This document shows, in pieces, positions 1 to 11,645 of a stretch of DNA of 64,000 nucleotides (position 1 is the stretch's first letter; each line of letters starts with the position of its first letter). Origin of the DNA: Poa pratensis (taxonomy: Eukaryota; Streptophyta; Magnoliopsida; Poales; Poaceae); assembly GCA_947311845.1 (NCBI GenBank), contig CAMZMU010000117.1:78198561-78262560 (forward strand), read 5' to 3'. The notes under the pieces are model-generated. The model saw only the letters and a program-made list of their open reading frames with translations, was not told where the DNA came from and searched no databases. A program made the position numbers and the translations under genes.

Positions 1-237
1 TCGCAAGTCTCATACGGCTGCGGAGGCAAAAGACTTCGCGCCACTGGAAGTTATACATTCAGATCTTTGTGAGATGACTGGCATGTTGACAAAAGGCGGA
101 AAGCAATATTTCATGACGCTTATTGATGACTCCACTAGATATTGTTATGTGTATTTTCTGAAAACAAAAGATGAGGCTTTAAACTACTTCAAAAACTATA
201 AGGCTGAAGCAGAGAACCAACTTGATCGAAAGATTAA
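1..237 (+). pseudogene. Copia A integrase, N-terminal part of the catalytic core (interrupted)
   Basis: Translation shows HSDLCE and LIDDSTRYC, the first two aspartates of the D,D,E catalytic core of a copia integrase. The reading breaks at the gypsy target site AAGGC (238-242) and resumes at 18844 with RSDRGGE. Integrase would insert the cDNA copy into the host genome. The upstream gag, protease and GAG-pre-integrase parts are outside the window. The fragment cannot encode a working protein. Confidence 0.9.
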
Positions 238-242
238 AAGGC

Positions 243-1815
243 TGATACGTCTCAAACGTATCTATAATTTTTGATGTTCCATGCTTGTTTTATACCAATT
301 GCTACATGTTTTGCATCTACTTTATATCACTTTTATACATTTTTTGGGACTAACCTATTAACAAGATGCCGAAGTGCCAGTTCCTGTTTTCTGCTGTTTT
401 TGTATTCCAGAAAAGCTAGTCTGGAAATATTCTCGGAATTGGACGAAACTACACGGGGTCCCTATTTTTCCAGAACACGCCTGACGGAGCGAAGGAGCAA
501 CAGAGGAGGGCCACCAGGGGCCACACGCACCTAGGGCGCGGGCCCCCCTCTGCCGCGCCCTAGGGTGGTGTGGGCCCCTCGGGGGTCTCCAGCCGCCGCC
601 CTTTCGCCTACTTATTCCCCCCGACGCGAAAACCCTAAGCCTGAGCAAATATCCACGAAAAGTTCCAGAGACGCCGCCGCCGTCAACCCTAGCTCGGGAG
701 GGTTCAGAACCTCTTCCCGGCACCCTGCCGGAGAGGGGAATCGTCACCGGAGGCTTCTACATCGCCATGCCTGCCTCCGGAGTGATGCGTGAGTAGTTCA
801 TCCTTGGACTACGGGTCCATAGCAGTAGCTAGATGGTTGTCTCTCCACTTTGTGCCATCATGTTTAGATCTTGTGAGCTGCCCTACATGATCAAGATCAT
901 ATTATTGTAATGCTACATGTTGTGTTTGCTGGGATCCGATGAATATTGAATATATGTCAAGTTGATTATCAATCTATCTTATATGTTATTTAAGATCTTG
1001 CATGCTTTCCGTTACTCGTAGATGCTTTGGCCAAGTAGATGCTTGTAACTCCAAGAGAGAGTATTTATGCTAGATAGTGGGTTCATGCCTCCGTTTAACC
1101 TGGGACAGTGACAGAAAGTTCTAAGGTTGTGGATGTGCTGTTGCCACTAGGGATAACCTAACGATGCTATGTCCACGGGCATATGTGTTTGTTTACATTA
1201 CGCACTTTACTTAATGCAATTATCCGTTGCTTGCAACTTAATACCAACGGGGGACTCGGATGACAACCCGGCGGTGGATTATTAGTCATAGATGCTGTTG
1301 GATAACGGTCTATGTATTTGTCGTAATGCCCAATTAAATATCATAGTAGTCAACATGTCATGTATATGCATTGTCATGCGCTCACTATTTGTCAATTGCC
1401 CAGCTGTAATTTGTTCACCCAACATGTTAGTTATCTTTTATGGAGAGACACCACTAGTGAACTGTGGACCCCGGTCCATTCTTTTACACTGATTAAACAA
1501 CCACAAACTGCAAACTGTTCCTTTTTCATTCTCTGCAATTTAATACTCATTTTCCACACCATACGTTTAATCCTTTGTTTTCAGCAAGCCGTGAGATTGA
1601 CAACCTCACTGTTTCGTTGGGGCAAAGTAGTTTGATTGTGTTGTGTGCAGATTCCACGTTGGTGATCGTGTTGCGCCGTGCGACCAACAACCTTCTGAAG
1701 AGTTGCTGCTCCTACTGGTTCGATAACCTTGGTTTCTTTCTGAGGGAAAACTTGCTGCTGACTGCATCATACCTTCCTCTTGGGGTCTCCCAACGAACGT
1801 GTGTTCACGTCATCA
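243..1815 (+). repeat. Gypsy 5' LTR, 1573 bp
   Basis: It starts TGATACGTC directly after the target duplication and ends GTCATCA, 11 bases before the primer-binding site. The 3' LTR aligns from position 721 of this copy onward. A GC-rich block (about 480-790) is followed by AT-rich sequence. The short ORFs inside it have no recognisable product. Confidence 0.92.
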
Positions 1816-1826
1816 AGCTATTTTTC

Positions 1827-1844
1827 TGGCGCCGTTGCCGGGGA
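1827..1844 (+). promoter_or_regulatory. Gypsy primer-binding site, tRNA-Asp type
   Basis: TGGCGCCGTTGCCGGGGA is complementary to the 3' end of plant tRNA-Asp(GTC) including the terminal CCA. It lies 11 bases inside the 5' LTR, where minus-strand DNA synthesis is primed. Confidence 0.92.
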
Positions 1845-2021
1845 GACAGCAGTCTTCTGCAAGGGGAGTTTCACGCTTCCAATCTCTTTACTTTGTTTTT
1901 GTCTTGCTTAGTTTATTTTATTTTATCTTGTTTGCTTTCAATTATCAAAAACACAAAAAAATTAGTTACTTGCATCTAGTTTACTTTCAAGTTATTTTCT
2001 GTCTGTTTTTATTCTGCTAAA

Positions 2022-3617
2022 ATGAGTACTCCTGAGAACACTAAGTTGTGTGATTTCACTAGCACGAACAACAATGATTTCATATGCACACCTATTGCTC
2101 CACCTGCTGCTTCAGCAGAATTTTATGAAATTAAACCTGCACTTTTAAATCTTGTTATGAAAGAGCAATTTTCTGGTGTTAGTACTGATGATGCTGCTGT
2201 TCACCTTAATAACTTTGTTGAACTTTGTGAAATGCAAAAGCTCAAGGAAGTAGATGGTGATATTATTAAACTGAAACTTTTTCCTTTCTCCTTGAGAGGA
2301 CGTGCTAAAGAATGGTTGCTATCTTTGCCTAGAAATAGTATTGATTCATGGACTAAATGCAAAGATGCTTTTATTGGAAAATATTATCCTCCTGCTAAGA
2401 TTATTTCTTTGAGAAGTAGCATAATGAATTTTAAGCAATTTGATAATGAACATGTTGCTCAAGCATGGGAGAGAATGAAATCATTGGTTAAAAATTGTCC
2501 CACTCATGGACTGACTACTTGGATGATCATCCAAACCTTCTATGCAGGATTAAATTTTTCTTCAAGGAATTTATTGGATTCGGCCGCTGGAGGTACCTTT
2601 ATGTCCATCACTTTGGGTGCTGCAACAAAGCTTCTTGATGATATGATGATTAATTATTCTGAGTGGCACACCGAGAGAGCTCCAACAGGTAAGAAGGTAA
2701 ATTCTGTTGAGGAAACCTCTCCTTGAGTGCCAAAATTGATACTATTATGTCTATGCTTGCAAATGGTCAAACACATGTTGATCCAAATAATGTTCCTTTA
2801 GCTTCTTTGGTTGCTCAAGAAGAGCATGTTGATGTGAACTTCATTAAAAATAATAATTCAACAACAATGCTTATAGGAATAATTTTGGTAATAGCAATTA
2901 TAGGCCCTATCCTTCTAATAGTGGCAATGGTTATGGAAATTCCTATAGTAACTCCTACAACAATAATAAGAGTGTACCCTCGATCTTGAAGTTATGCTTA
3001 AGGATTTTATTAGTACACAAACTGCTTTCAATAAAACTGTTGAGGAGAAATTTGGGAAAATTGATGTGCTTTCCTCTAAAGTTGATAGTCTTGCTCTTGA
3101 TGTTGACTTATTGAAACTAAAGAACATGCCTCATGATGTTAAAGAGAGCAAAACTCTCAATGCTATACAAGTTAAAATTGATAACAATGTGAGGATGTTA
3201 GCTGAATTGCATGCTAGATGGGAAAGAGAGGATGAAATTGCTAGAAAGAATAATATTGCTAGAGTTTATACTATTACTACTTCTGAAAATGCTTCAAACT
3301 CAAGTGTTAACAAACCTCCTACCATTAATGGCAAGATAATTGGTGTTGGTAATGTTTCCACTTCTATTGCAAAATGTCCTAAATTGCCTGATAACTCTGA
3401 AACTGTCCTTGATAAAGATGCTGAAATTTCTAGCAATAAGGAAGATAATAACTCCATTACTTTTGATAATAATGACTTTGATTTTGATGGTTGCAATATT
3501 TCTGAAGTAATTAAGTTCTTGCAAAAGCTAGCTAGAAGTCCTAATGCTAGTGCTATAAACATGGCTTTTACTAAACATATTACTAATGCTCTCATGCAAG
3601 TTAGGGAAGAAAATTAA
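2022..3617 (+). pseudogene. gag: Gypsy gag (nucleocapsid precursor), frameshifted
   Basis: The first ORF (2022-2726) contains the retrotransposon gag core typical of plant gypsy elements: LKLFPFSLRGRAKEWL, then FIGKYYPP and FYAGL. The same protein continues in other frames through an Asn/Gly/Tyr-rich linker (about 2850-2985) into a coiled-coil-like C-terminal part (2994-3617) with a KFGKIDVLSSKVDSLALDV heptad pattern. Three breaks, near 2724, 2858 and 2975, are each explained by loss of one base. Gag would form the virus-like particle that packages the RNA. It is followed directly by the protease. The start ATG at 2022 is the first one after a long leader. Confidence 0.85.
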
Positions 3618-3672
3618 AACATGAAGCTTCTATCCCTAGGAAGTTAGAAGATGGTTGGGAGCCCATCATTAA

Positions 3673-4108
3673 ATGAAATTGAATGACTTTGATTGCAATG
3701 CTTTGTGTGACCTTGGTGCTAGTATTTCTGTTATGCCTAAAAGATTATATGATATGCTTGATTTAGCACCTTTGGAAAATTGTTACTTGGATGTTCACCT
3801 TGTGATTCTACTATTAAAAAACCTTTGGGAAGAATTGATGATGTTCTTATCATGGTTAACAACAATTATGTCCCCGTTGATTTTATTGTCTTGGATATTG
3901 AATGCAATCCATCATGCCCTATTGTGCTGGGAAGACCTTTTCTTAGACTGTAGGTGCTATTATTGATATGAAAGAAGGGAATATAAAATATCAATTTCCT
4001 CTCAAGAAAGGTATGGAACACTTTCCTAGGAAGAAGATTAAGCCACCTTATGATTCTATTGTTCGAACAAATTACAATGTTGATGCTTCTTCACTTGGTA
4101 ATACTTGA
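3673..4108 (+). pseudogene. Gypsy aspartic protease domain, frameshifted; last coding domain of the element
   Basis: ALCDLGASISVMPKRLYDML is the retropepsin active-site region (here DLGAS where plant elements often have D-S/L-G-A). In shifted frame the later block SCPIVLGRPFLRT follows, and the reading closes with NVDASSLGNT and a stop at 4106-4108. Two single-base losses, near 3803 and 3952, disrupt the frame. The protease would process Gag. The protein ending soon after this domain, with no reverse transcriptase behind it, is why the element is called non-autonomous. Confidence 0.82.
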
Positions 4109-6199
4109 TGCATGCTTTGTGCCTAGCTAAAAGGCGTTAAAGAAAAGCGCTTATGGGAGGCAACCCATTATTTTTTTCTGCAATTTTTCTTTTATTGAGT
4201 CAAGGAGTGTTTACTTCTGTAGCAACTCCTTTGTATCTTTATTTTCTCGCATTGTTGTGCCAAGAGTAGCCTCTAATGTTAAGATGATGCTTAATTTTGA
4301 TTGCTGCGCAGAAACAGATTTTTGCTGTTCACTGTACGAAATTCCTAAAATCACCAGATTGTTAATTAAATCTGAAATTTTTGTGCGTAATCTTTATGAA
4401 TGTCTGAATCTTTCATTAGTTCAGAGTTTTCGATCTGAGCGTCGTAAGTGCCTCGAAAAAATTCGTCTTTGCGGACTGTTCTGTTTTAGACAGATTATGC
4501 CTTTTTATTTTGCATTCTCTCTTTTACTAGTGTTGAGTGAAATTCTTTTTTGGGTGGAAGAGCTTCACATAACATCAGTGGCTGTAGCTAATGTTTAAAG
4601 TAACAAATCATATTGCGTCTTATAGAACATGTGAATTTTTGATTATGCACTAACCCTCTAATGAGATCTACTTTGAGTTTGGTGTGACGGAAGTTTTCAA
4701 GGGTCAAGAGAGAAGGATGATATAATAGGATCAAGAAGAGTGAAGAGCTTAAGCTTGGGGAGGCTCCCATGGATCTCCCCAGCATATTTCAAGAAGACTC
4801 AAGCGTCTAAGCTTGGGGATGCCCAAGGCATCCCCTTCTTCATCGTCAAAATTATCAGGTCATCTCTAGTGAAACTATATTTTAATTCTTTCACATCATA
4901 TGTGCTTTTCTTGGAGCGTCTGTGTGCTTTTATTTTCAGTATTGCACTTTTATTTTCAATAAAGCTTGACTGGACCCTAGCATTCTTGATTGGGAGAGAG
5001 ACACGCTCCGCTTTTTCATGAGAATACTCCTATTCTTCACTTATATTTGTTGAGTATTCATATCTAGCGCTGTTCAGCTTTTAGCTCTTGTTTTCATGTA
5101 TCTCTTGTCAGAGCTATTAGCTTTCTTTTGTAGAAAGTACTCTCTTGCTTCACTTATATTTGTTTGGAGAGTTGATGAAATAAATTGATTGGTGTTTGGT
5201 TGGTTCAGAAAATGTTGCATGTGGTAATTGGTATAAGGAAAAACTTGCTTAATCTTGTAGATCACTAATTTGGATAACTTGATGCTTGTCAATTGTTTTG
5301 AGTTAACAAGTAGATCATGATTAAATTGTGCATCACATGAGTTAAGCCTATTAGTGAAGAACTACCGTAAAGCTTGTTGAAAATTTGGTTTGCATCGGTG
5401 GTATCTCTAAGGTCTAGATATTTTCTAATAACAGGGTTTGGTTAACAAGGAAGACGGTATGAAGTCTTATAACGTTTGCAATATGTTTGTCATATAAAAC
5501 TTGGTGTACGGGTTGATATTCTTGTTTGCTTACATAACCTTGCTAGCCTAAACTCTGTACTGAGAGGGAATGCTTCTCGTGCATCCAAATCCTTGAGCCA
5601 AAATCCATGCCATTTGTGTCCACCATAACTACCTATATGTGGTATTTCCTTGCCACTCCAAGTAAATTTTTCATGTGCTACCTTTAAATTATTCAAAATG
5701 TTATTATTCCCTTTTTGTGTCAATGTTTACTAGCTCATGAGGAATTAGTGTGGTTATTCTTTATTCTATTTGTTGAATGGACTTTTACACCTGGACTAGT
5801 GGCATATACATCCGCTTATCCAATAACTTGCAAAAAGAGCTGGCAACGGGGTGCCCAGTCCCAATTAATTACAACTTTAACCAATTAATTCTCTTCACAC
5901 TTTTGCCCTGATTCATCAGTAAGCAATGACAAACAGTGAAATACCTGAATGTGTGTAAACCAAAGAGAAAGAGGGATGATCTGCCTTGCTGGTAGAAATA
6001 ACGTCCTTCATGGGAGCCGCTCTTAAAAGTCCGTTTGACAGGTAGAATACTGTTCTCACCCGCTACCATTCGTTGACAATTAACAAACACCTCTCAAAAA
6101 TAGATACTCCTCCATGGTATGTGATTGATGGAAGGCACCCGAGGATTCGGTTAGCCATGGCTTGTGTTAGCAAGGTTGGGAGGAGTATCAAATATTTTA
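4109..6199 (+). other. Gypsy non-coding 3' internal region
   Basis: No credible gene. It carries the near-palindrome GGGAGGCAACCC (about 4155-4166), and two AAGCTTGGGG repeats at 4751 and 4809 followed by short self-complementary runs (GGATGCCCAAGGCATCCCC). These blocks recur in this class of Triticeae gypsy elements upstream of the 3' LTR and may be cis-acting RNA signals. The polypurine tract expected just before the 3' LTR is missing because of the deletion at 6200. Confidence 0.7.
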
Positions 6200-6711
6200 T
6201 ACATCGCCATGCCTGCCTCCGGCACCCTGCCGGAGAGGGGAATCGTCACCGGAGGCTTCTACATCGCCATGCCTGCCTCCGGAGTGATGCGTGAGTAGTT
6301 CATCCTTGGACTACGGGTCCATAGCAGTAGCTAGATGGTTGTCTCTCCACTTTGTGCCATCATGTTTAGATCTTGTGAGCTGCCCTACATGATCAAGATC
6401 ATATTATTGTAATGCTACATGTTGTGTTTGCTGGGATCCGATGAATATTGAATACTATGTCAAGTTGATTATCAATTTATCTTTTATGTTATTTAAGATC
6501 TTGCATGCTTTCCGTTACTCGTAGATGCTTTGGCCAAGTAGATGCTTGTAACTCCAAGAGAGAGTATTTATGCTAGATAGTGGGTTCATGCCTCCGTTTA
6601 ATCTGGGACAGTGACAGAAAGTTCTAAGATTGTGGATGTGCTGTTGCCACTCGGGATAACCCAACGATGCTATGTCCACGGGCATATGTGTTTGTTTACA
6701 TTATACGCTTT
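6200..6711 (+). repeat. Gypsy 3' LTR, left portion (5'-truncated)
   Basis: From 6223 it aligns with the 5' LTR starting at position 721, so about 478 bp of LTR start is missing. The joint carries a 23-bp copy (6200-6222) of the sequence at 6260-6282, giving a 60-bp tandem arrangement at the break. The last five bases, GCTTT (6707-6711), are the target duplication of copia B. Confidence 0.88.
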
Positions 6712-7935
6712 TGAAAGGATCGTATGGCCACCTAGAGGGGGGGGGGGTGAATAGGTGCTACTCCAATTTCTAATTCTTTTTCGATTAAGGCTTGACTAAA
6801 AGGTAAATTCTCTAGATATGCAACTATGGTGAATTTACCTATATGACAAGTTAAGTCTAAACAAGATAAGATACAAGTAGTAAATAACTAGAAAGGATTA
6901 ACCGATAGGAAAGCACGCGGAGACAAGGATGTATTCCCGAGTTCCTCCTTTTTAGGGGAGTACGTCTCGTTGGAGGGGTGTGAGCTTCAAACTCAAGATG
7001 CCACAAAAGGCTTCACCCTATTCTCCGATGAACCTCGCACAAAAGCTCGGTCCACCTTTCTTTATCGGAATCCTCCAAAGCGGAATCCGGAGCACAAAAG
7101 CTCGTTACAACAACTTGAGGCTCAACCCACAAAAGGATTGGGGGCTCTCAATCACCAACAACACCTGCTACACAAAAGTAACAAGCAAGTGAGAACAACA
7201 AGATGCCTAGGTTTTCCTAGTGGAAACCCTAGGCTCAAATCCCTCAAGTGAATGAGGGGGAAATGAAGAACGCTTCGGTGGAGTTGTAGATCCGGGCCTT
7301 CTCCTTCAATCCTCCAAGTATGAGTGAGTTTGGGTGGAGGGATTGGGAGATTGATGAGCTTTGGTCTTGCAACAATGGGGGGCAAGAGATTCTGGTCGAG
7401 CTCTCTGCTGGAGGTAGGTGGAGGGGTATTTATACCCCTCCCAAATCTAGCCGTTGCAAGTCTTCAGGGGGCCGGAATATCCGGCTTGAGTGGGGGCCGG
7501 AATATCCGCCCCCCCGGAATATCCGGCCCAGATATTGAAATGTCCGGCCCCAAATATCCGGTTTTGGCAGACGAACGCACATCTGGTTGTTCTCTGGTCC
7601 TTAGCAGAAAATCCCTGGGGGCCGGAATATCCGGCCGAGAATATGAATAATCCGGCCCAAATGTCCGGTTTAGCCAGACACTCGCACAAACGTCTGGCAG
7701 CTGATTCTTGGCAGAAATTTCCTGGGGGCCGGAATATCCGGCCCATAATTCAAATGTCCGGCCTAAAATATCCGGTTTTGCCAGAGCAACACACGAGCTT
7801 CTTTTCTCACATCTTTTTGGAGTTTGATGCTTATAAGATTTTCCTTAAATCCTGCATCACTTAAGCATGGTTAAATTATCGCTAGTGTTGTTGCCTAACA
7901 CACAAAACAACGAGGGATCATGAAATGCCCTTTCA
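6712..7935 (-). repeat. Copia B 3' LTR (left copy)
   Basis: 1224 bp, ending CCCTTTCA at 7935 beside the polypurine tract. It contains three full and several partial copies of a palindrome centred on GGAATATCC (7469-7790). It is almost identical to 17000-18219. Confidence 0.95.
7469..7790. repeat. Cluster of CCGGAATATCCGG palindromes in the copia B LTR
   Basis: GCCGGAATATCCGGC occurs at 7471-7485 and closely related copies at about 7496, 7513, 7622 and 7732. Half-site variants (ATGTCCGGCCC, AATATCCGGTTTT) lie between them. The same cluster is present in the other LTR at 17754-18060. Confidence 0.9.
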
Positions 7936-7949
7936 ATCTCCCCCTTTTT
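7936..7949 (-). promoter_or_regulatory. Copia B polypurine tract
   Basis: Read on the minus strand this is AAAAAGGGGGAGAT immediately before the TGAAAGG start of the 3' LTR. It is the expected plus-strand priming site. Confidence 0.9.
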
Positions 7950-8462
7950 GGTGTTAGATGACAACACTAGGATTTGCAAAGAGGTAACCGAACCATGTCA
8001 TCAAGTTTCCAAAAAGATTAGAAAGGCTCCCCCTAAATGTGTGCATATAAGTAGTTTGCATTGGAATACAAATGCACAACATATAGGTAAAGAGCTTCAC
8101 CATTCATAGTAGGGAAACATGATACAAGCATGAGACAAGATATATATATATATGAATATGATGAAATTTTGAGTTGAAGATCATACCATTGCATAAATAA
8201 TTTCAACCACAACATAACTAGATAATTCCGAAATCCATGTCTCATCAAAGAACCATAGGACATAGTGCTTACACATAGCATACAAATAGCAAATAGTTCG
8301 ATAAAAAAGAAAAAATGGACACAAGCTCTTAAGAAATGATAAAGGCATATGCTTGTGTCCGACCCATGCAAAACCCCACGGAGAACCTAAATAGAACTAC
8401 TTCTCCCCCTTTGGCATCGAACGCCAAAAAGGGAAAAGAGCGAGGCTAAACGTCCCGGAGGC

Positions 8463-10494
8463 TCAACCGGACTCCGCATCCTCAACCTCATCCTCGCGCT
8501 CCTCGGAGGCAGCATCACTACCAGCTTCAGCATCATCATCACTGTCAGCAGGTGGAGGTGAACTAGCAGCAGCAGCACTGTCAGAGTAGAGGACCGTCTC
8601 CATGTCAACCCATGGAACCTTTGACCGATTCCACTTACTATATGAGAGGGGAGCTGAGGCCTTGGGGGGAGCACCCTTTGAGCCTGACACATGGTGAATA
8701 ATAAGCTTCTGATCATGGGCCATGTCATGGCGGTCACGGTAGGCAGTGTATTGCTCCTTGCGGATTTCAATGCCCATGCAAAGCATGCTCCGCTGAAACC
8801 AATTCAGCTTTTTAATCTCCGGGGCAATAGATGGTGCAGCAGTGTTCAAACGCCTAGTGCTACCACTTCGGCGAGCATCAGTCATAAAGGAATCAGTGAT
8901 AATAGGAGTGGACTGCATCTTTTTGAGATAGAACCCCTTTGGCTTGTGCTCCACACAGCCCCTAGACAAGTCATAGTCCTCCAATTTGTCCTTGATAAGC
9001 AGCATAATATAAGGAGCATAAGGAATTGAGTATCGAGAAACCATTGCATCATGCATCTCATGAAAGATATAATCCATCACATCCACTTTAAAATTCTCTT
9101 CGGAGTCTTCACTTTGAAAGCAAGCATGAGCATGAAGAAGGAGATCCACTAGACATCCTCGGATAGCATTTCGGTTTCCACCACTTGGGTCAATGTTCTC
9201 ACGAAAAATGCGCACAAGAAGATCATAGAGAGGGAGGAGGCCCTTGACCTCACCAATGACACCACGGGGACCATAGAGATCAGCCAACAAGTTCTTGTTA
9301 GGCCTTCCCGGGGAGTGAAGACGACGACCCACTGCACGAGCTGCTCCCTTGAACCTGTAGCCGAGGACCCTAGCGAAATCATAGAAGGTAGCCTCACAAT
9401 AGATAGCCCCGGTCATCCACTTCATAGTGAGAGCATCATCACCTTTCATAACTAGAGTGGCGAAAAACTGCTGAAGGATAGTTGGATTGTAGTCACATTG
9501 AATACCCATGAGGCGATGAAGTCCCATTTTCTGAGTCACATACACTGCATCGGAAAATTCTGCCTTGGCCTTGAAGCGATTCATGTCAATTGAGTGCATT
9601 AGACGGATGGGATGCTCGAAGGTGAGATAAATGTCTCGGTAAATGTACATTTGTTGAGTGCACCAAAAGTTTGTGTCCTCAATGTCCTCATCTCTATCCT
9701 CAGATTCATACCAATCTCCTTGACGCAAGGCGGAGTAGTCAACAGCATCCAAGAGCTTGTAATCGGTTCGAGCAGCTTTGCCCTTTCTCTTCTTAACCTC
9801 AGCCCTTGATTTCTCAGATTTCTTCTCAGCAGCTTGCTGCCTAGTAACTGACTCATCAACGAAAACACCTTCTGCATTTTTCTTGAGGTACCTTTTGCGA
9901 TGATATTTCTTCGGAGTACTCGAATCACCTGTGAAATAAGAAGATAGGTGGATAGCATAGATAAGGACACACAAGTTTATGACTGGAATACTAAATACAT
10001 TAGAGAAGGAATCCCTTAGTCGATACTACTTAGGCCTAAAAAGAATCTGAAATACAGACCCCGGATATTCCGGTCCAGAGAGGGCCGGATATTCCGGGGG
10101 GCGGATATTCCGGCCAGCAAGGGCCGGATATTCCGGCCTCCAGAAATCTGATTCATCTAGGTCTAAAAGTAGATCGAACAAAAGAGTACCAAAACTAATG
10201 TATCTAGATGACAGGGAAAGCAACTAGCATCATCTACTCCAAGTATTAGCACAAAATAACTCCACATCAAGAGAGGATGAAGAACACCCTAGATTTGAAA
10301 GTGAGAGAGTTACCCTCATCCATTTGAGGAACCACTTGGAGGAGAAGATGCCCGGAAGAATGGAGAATCAGATCCGGAGGGGCCCCGGATATTCCGGTGG
10401 TCCAACTTGACTCCGGTGAGGCAGGGCGGCAGCAGGCAGCAGTTTTTGAGGTGAGGGGGTCGGGGGGAAATGAGGAGCACGAAGCCCTCTCCAC
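8463..10494 (-). CDS. Copia B extra ORF (envelope-position protein of unknown function), probably two exons
   Basis: The open frame 9974-8463 encodes about 490 residues after its likely splice acceptor. The start of that ORF looks like intron, because TTTCACAG precedes GTGATTCG at 9928. Upstream, 10494-10314 is an open frame starting with ATG and ending at a GT donor (10313). Joining 10494-10314 to 9928-8463 gives 1647 bases, a continuous frame of 548 residues with a phase-1 intron of 385 bp. The N-terminal part is Lys/Arg-rich (KKYHRKRYLKK). The C-terminus is acidic, with runs of Asp and Glu. No transmembrane segment is obvious and no catalytic motif is recognised. It lies where Sireviruses carry an extra, env-like ORF. 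Unlike the polyprotein, exon 2 has no frameshift. The splice model is inference. Confidence 0.7.
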
Positions 10495-10615
10495 CCCGGA
10501 TATTCCCCTTTTAAAAAAAAGACAACTGCTTAGGCCGGATATTCCGGCCCCCCGATGGGGCGGATATTCCGTCCCCCCGGATATTCCGGCCCAAAAAGGC
10601 TGAATAATCCGGGGC
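10060..10615. repeat. Internal cluster of CCGGATATTCCGG palindromes in copia B
   Basis: About nine copies of a GGATATTCC-centred palindrome, the same motif as in the LTRs read on the other strand, lie in the inferred intron, in exon 1 and upstream of the extra ORF. Spacers differ and are GC-rich. Confidence 0.88.
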
Positions 10616-10619
10616 CTGC

Positions 10620-11109
10620 TGGAGCCAAAACACTCAGATGAAAGGTGGACTTGTGTGCAAGAAAAGACATGTTTTTAGATGAGAGAGGCTTAGGATTAGA
10701 GAGCCAAACTGATATTGGTACTTCACGCTCAAACTTGCAAGAAACGAACAAGGAAATGCCAAGTTGAGTGTGTTTTCCATAAAACCAACGAAAAAGGACC
10801 AAAAACTCCAAATGATTTGCAAATAAAGTCCACAAGAACCAACTCTTCATAAAGAAGAGGGCGGTGGCCTAGGCCACCATATGAGTTTGTGGTGTGACAC
10901 CGCGAAGATGTATCTTGGGTTCACGGCCACTACTCGTCATTTAAGCTCACAATTCATAAAATGAAAATATAGAGGCAAAATGAGTTCTTGCTATCGGCAT
11001 AATGGGGGGAGGGATAGACCAATGGATTAGAACCGCACTCCCCCAATGTCCATGCCTACACCAAACCAAATTACTATTGTCTAATATGGGTAGGTATGCA
11101 AGAAGTCCA
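10620..11109. other. Copia B spacer between pol and the extra ORF
   Basis: About 490 bp with no convincing ORF or repeat. It presumably holds the promoter or leader of the extra ORF, but no specific signal is identified. Confidence 0.5.
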
Positions 11110-11640
11110 CTAAGTCCAATTGCTTATGTCCACCACATTTAGTTCTCCTCTCAACTCCTTGAATCTTGCTTCACCAAGAGGCTTTGTGAACATATCGGCG
11201 AGTTGATGCTTGGTGTTGACATAGTTGATTGCAATATCACCCTTTTCAACATGATCTCGAATAAAATGATACCGGATCTCAATATGCTTGGTCTTCCCAT
11301 GAAGTACCGGATTGTGAGCAATTTTGATGGCACTTTCATTGTCACATAAAAGAGGCACTTTGTCACAAATGACACCATAATCCTTTAAAATTTGCCTCAT
11401 CCATAATAATTGTGCACAACAACTTCCGGCGGCAATGTATTCGGCTTCGGTGGAGGACGAGGCCACACAATTTTGCTTCTTGGAAGACCAACTCACAAGA
11501 GACCTACCAAGGAATTGGCAAGTACCCGAAGTTGATTTTCTATCCATTTTGCAACCCGCCCAATCCGCATCCGAATAACCTACAAGATCAAAGCTTGTCC
11601 CATGGGGGTACCAAAGACCATAGTTAGGAGTATCTATCAA
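11110..11640 (-). pseudogene. pol: Copia B RNase H domain (C-terminus of pol)
   Basis: The frame contains YSDADWAGCKMDRKSTSG, SSTEAEY, and the C-terminal block HQLADMFTKPL that closes copia polyproteins. It degrades the RNA strand during reverse transcription. It is separated from the reverse transcriptase by a single-base loss near 11655 and ends at a natural stop before the spacer to the extra ORF. Confidence 0.9.
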
Positions 11641-11645
11641 GTATC

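Noticed and set aside
1827..1844. Match to tRNA-Asp sequence.
   Set aside because: Only the 3' 18 bases match, in complement, next to an LTR: a primer-binding site and not a tRNA gene.
7152..7864. ORFs inside the copia B LTRs, present in two copies (also 17253-18148).
   Set aside because: They are chance frames in LTR DNA created in part by the CCGGAATATCCGG repeats; both copies are identical because the LTRs are.
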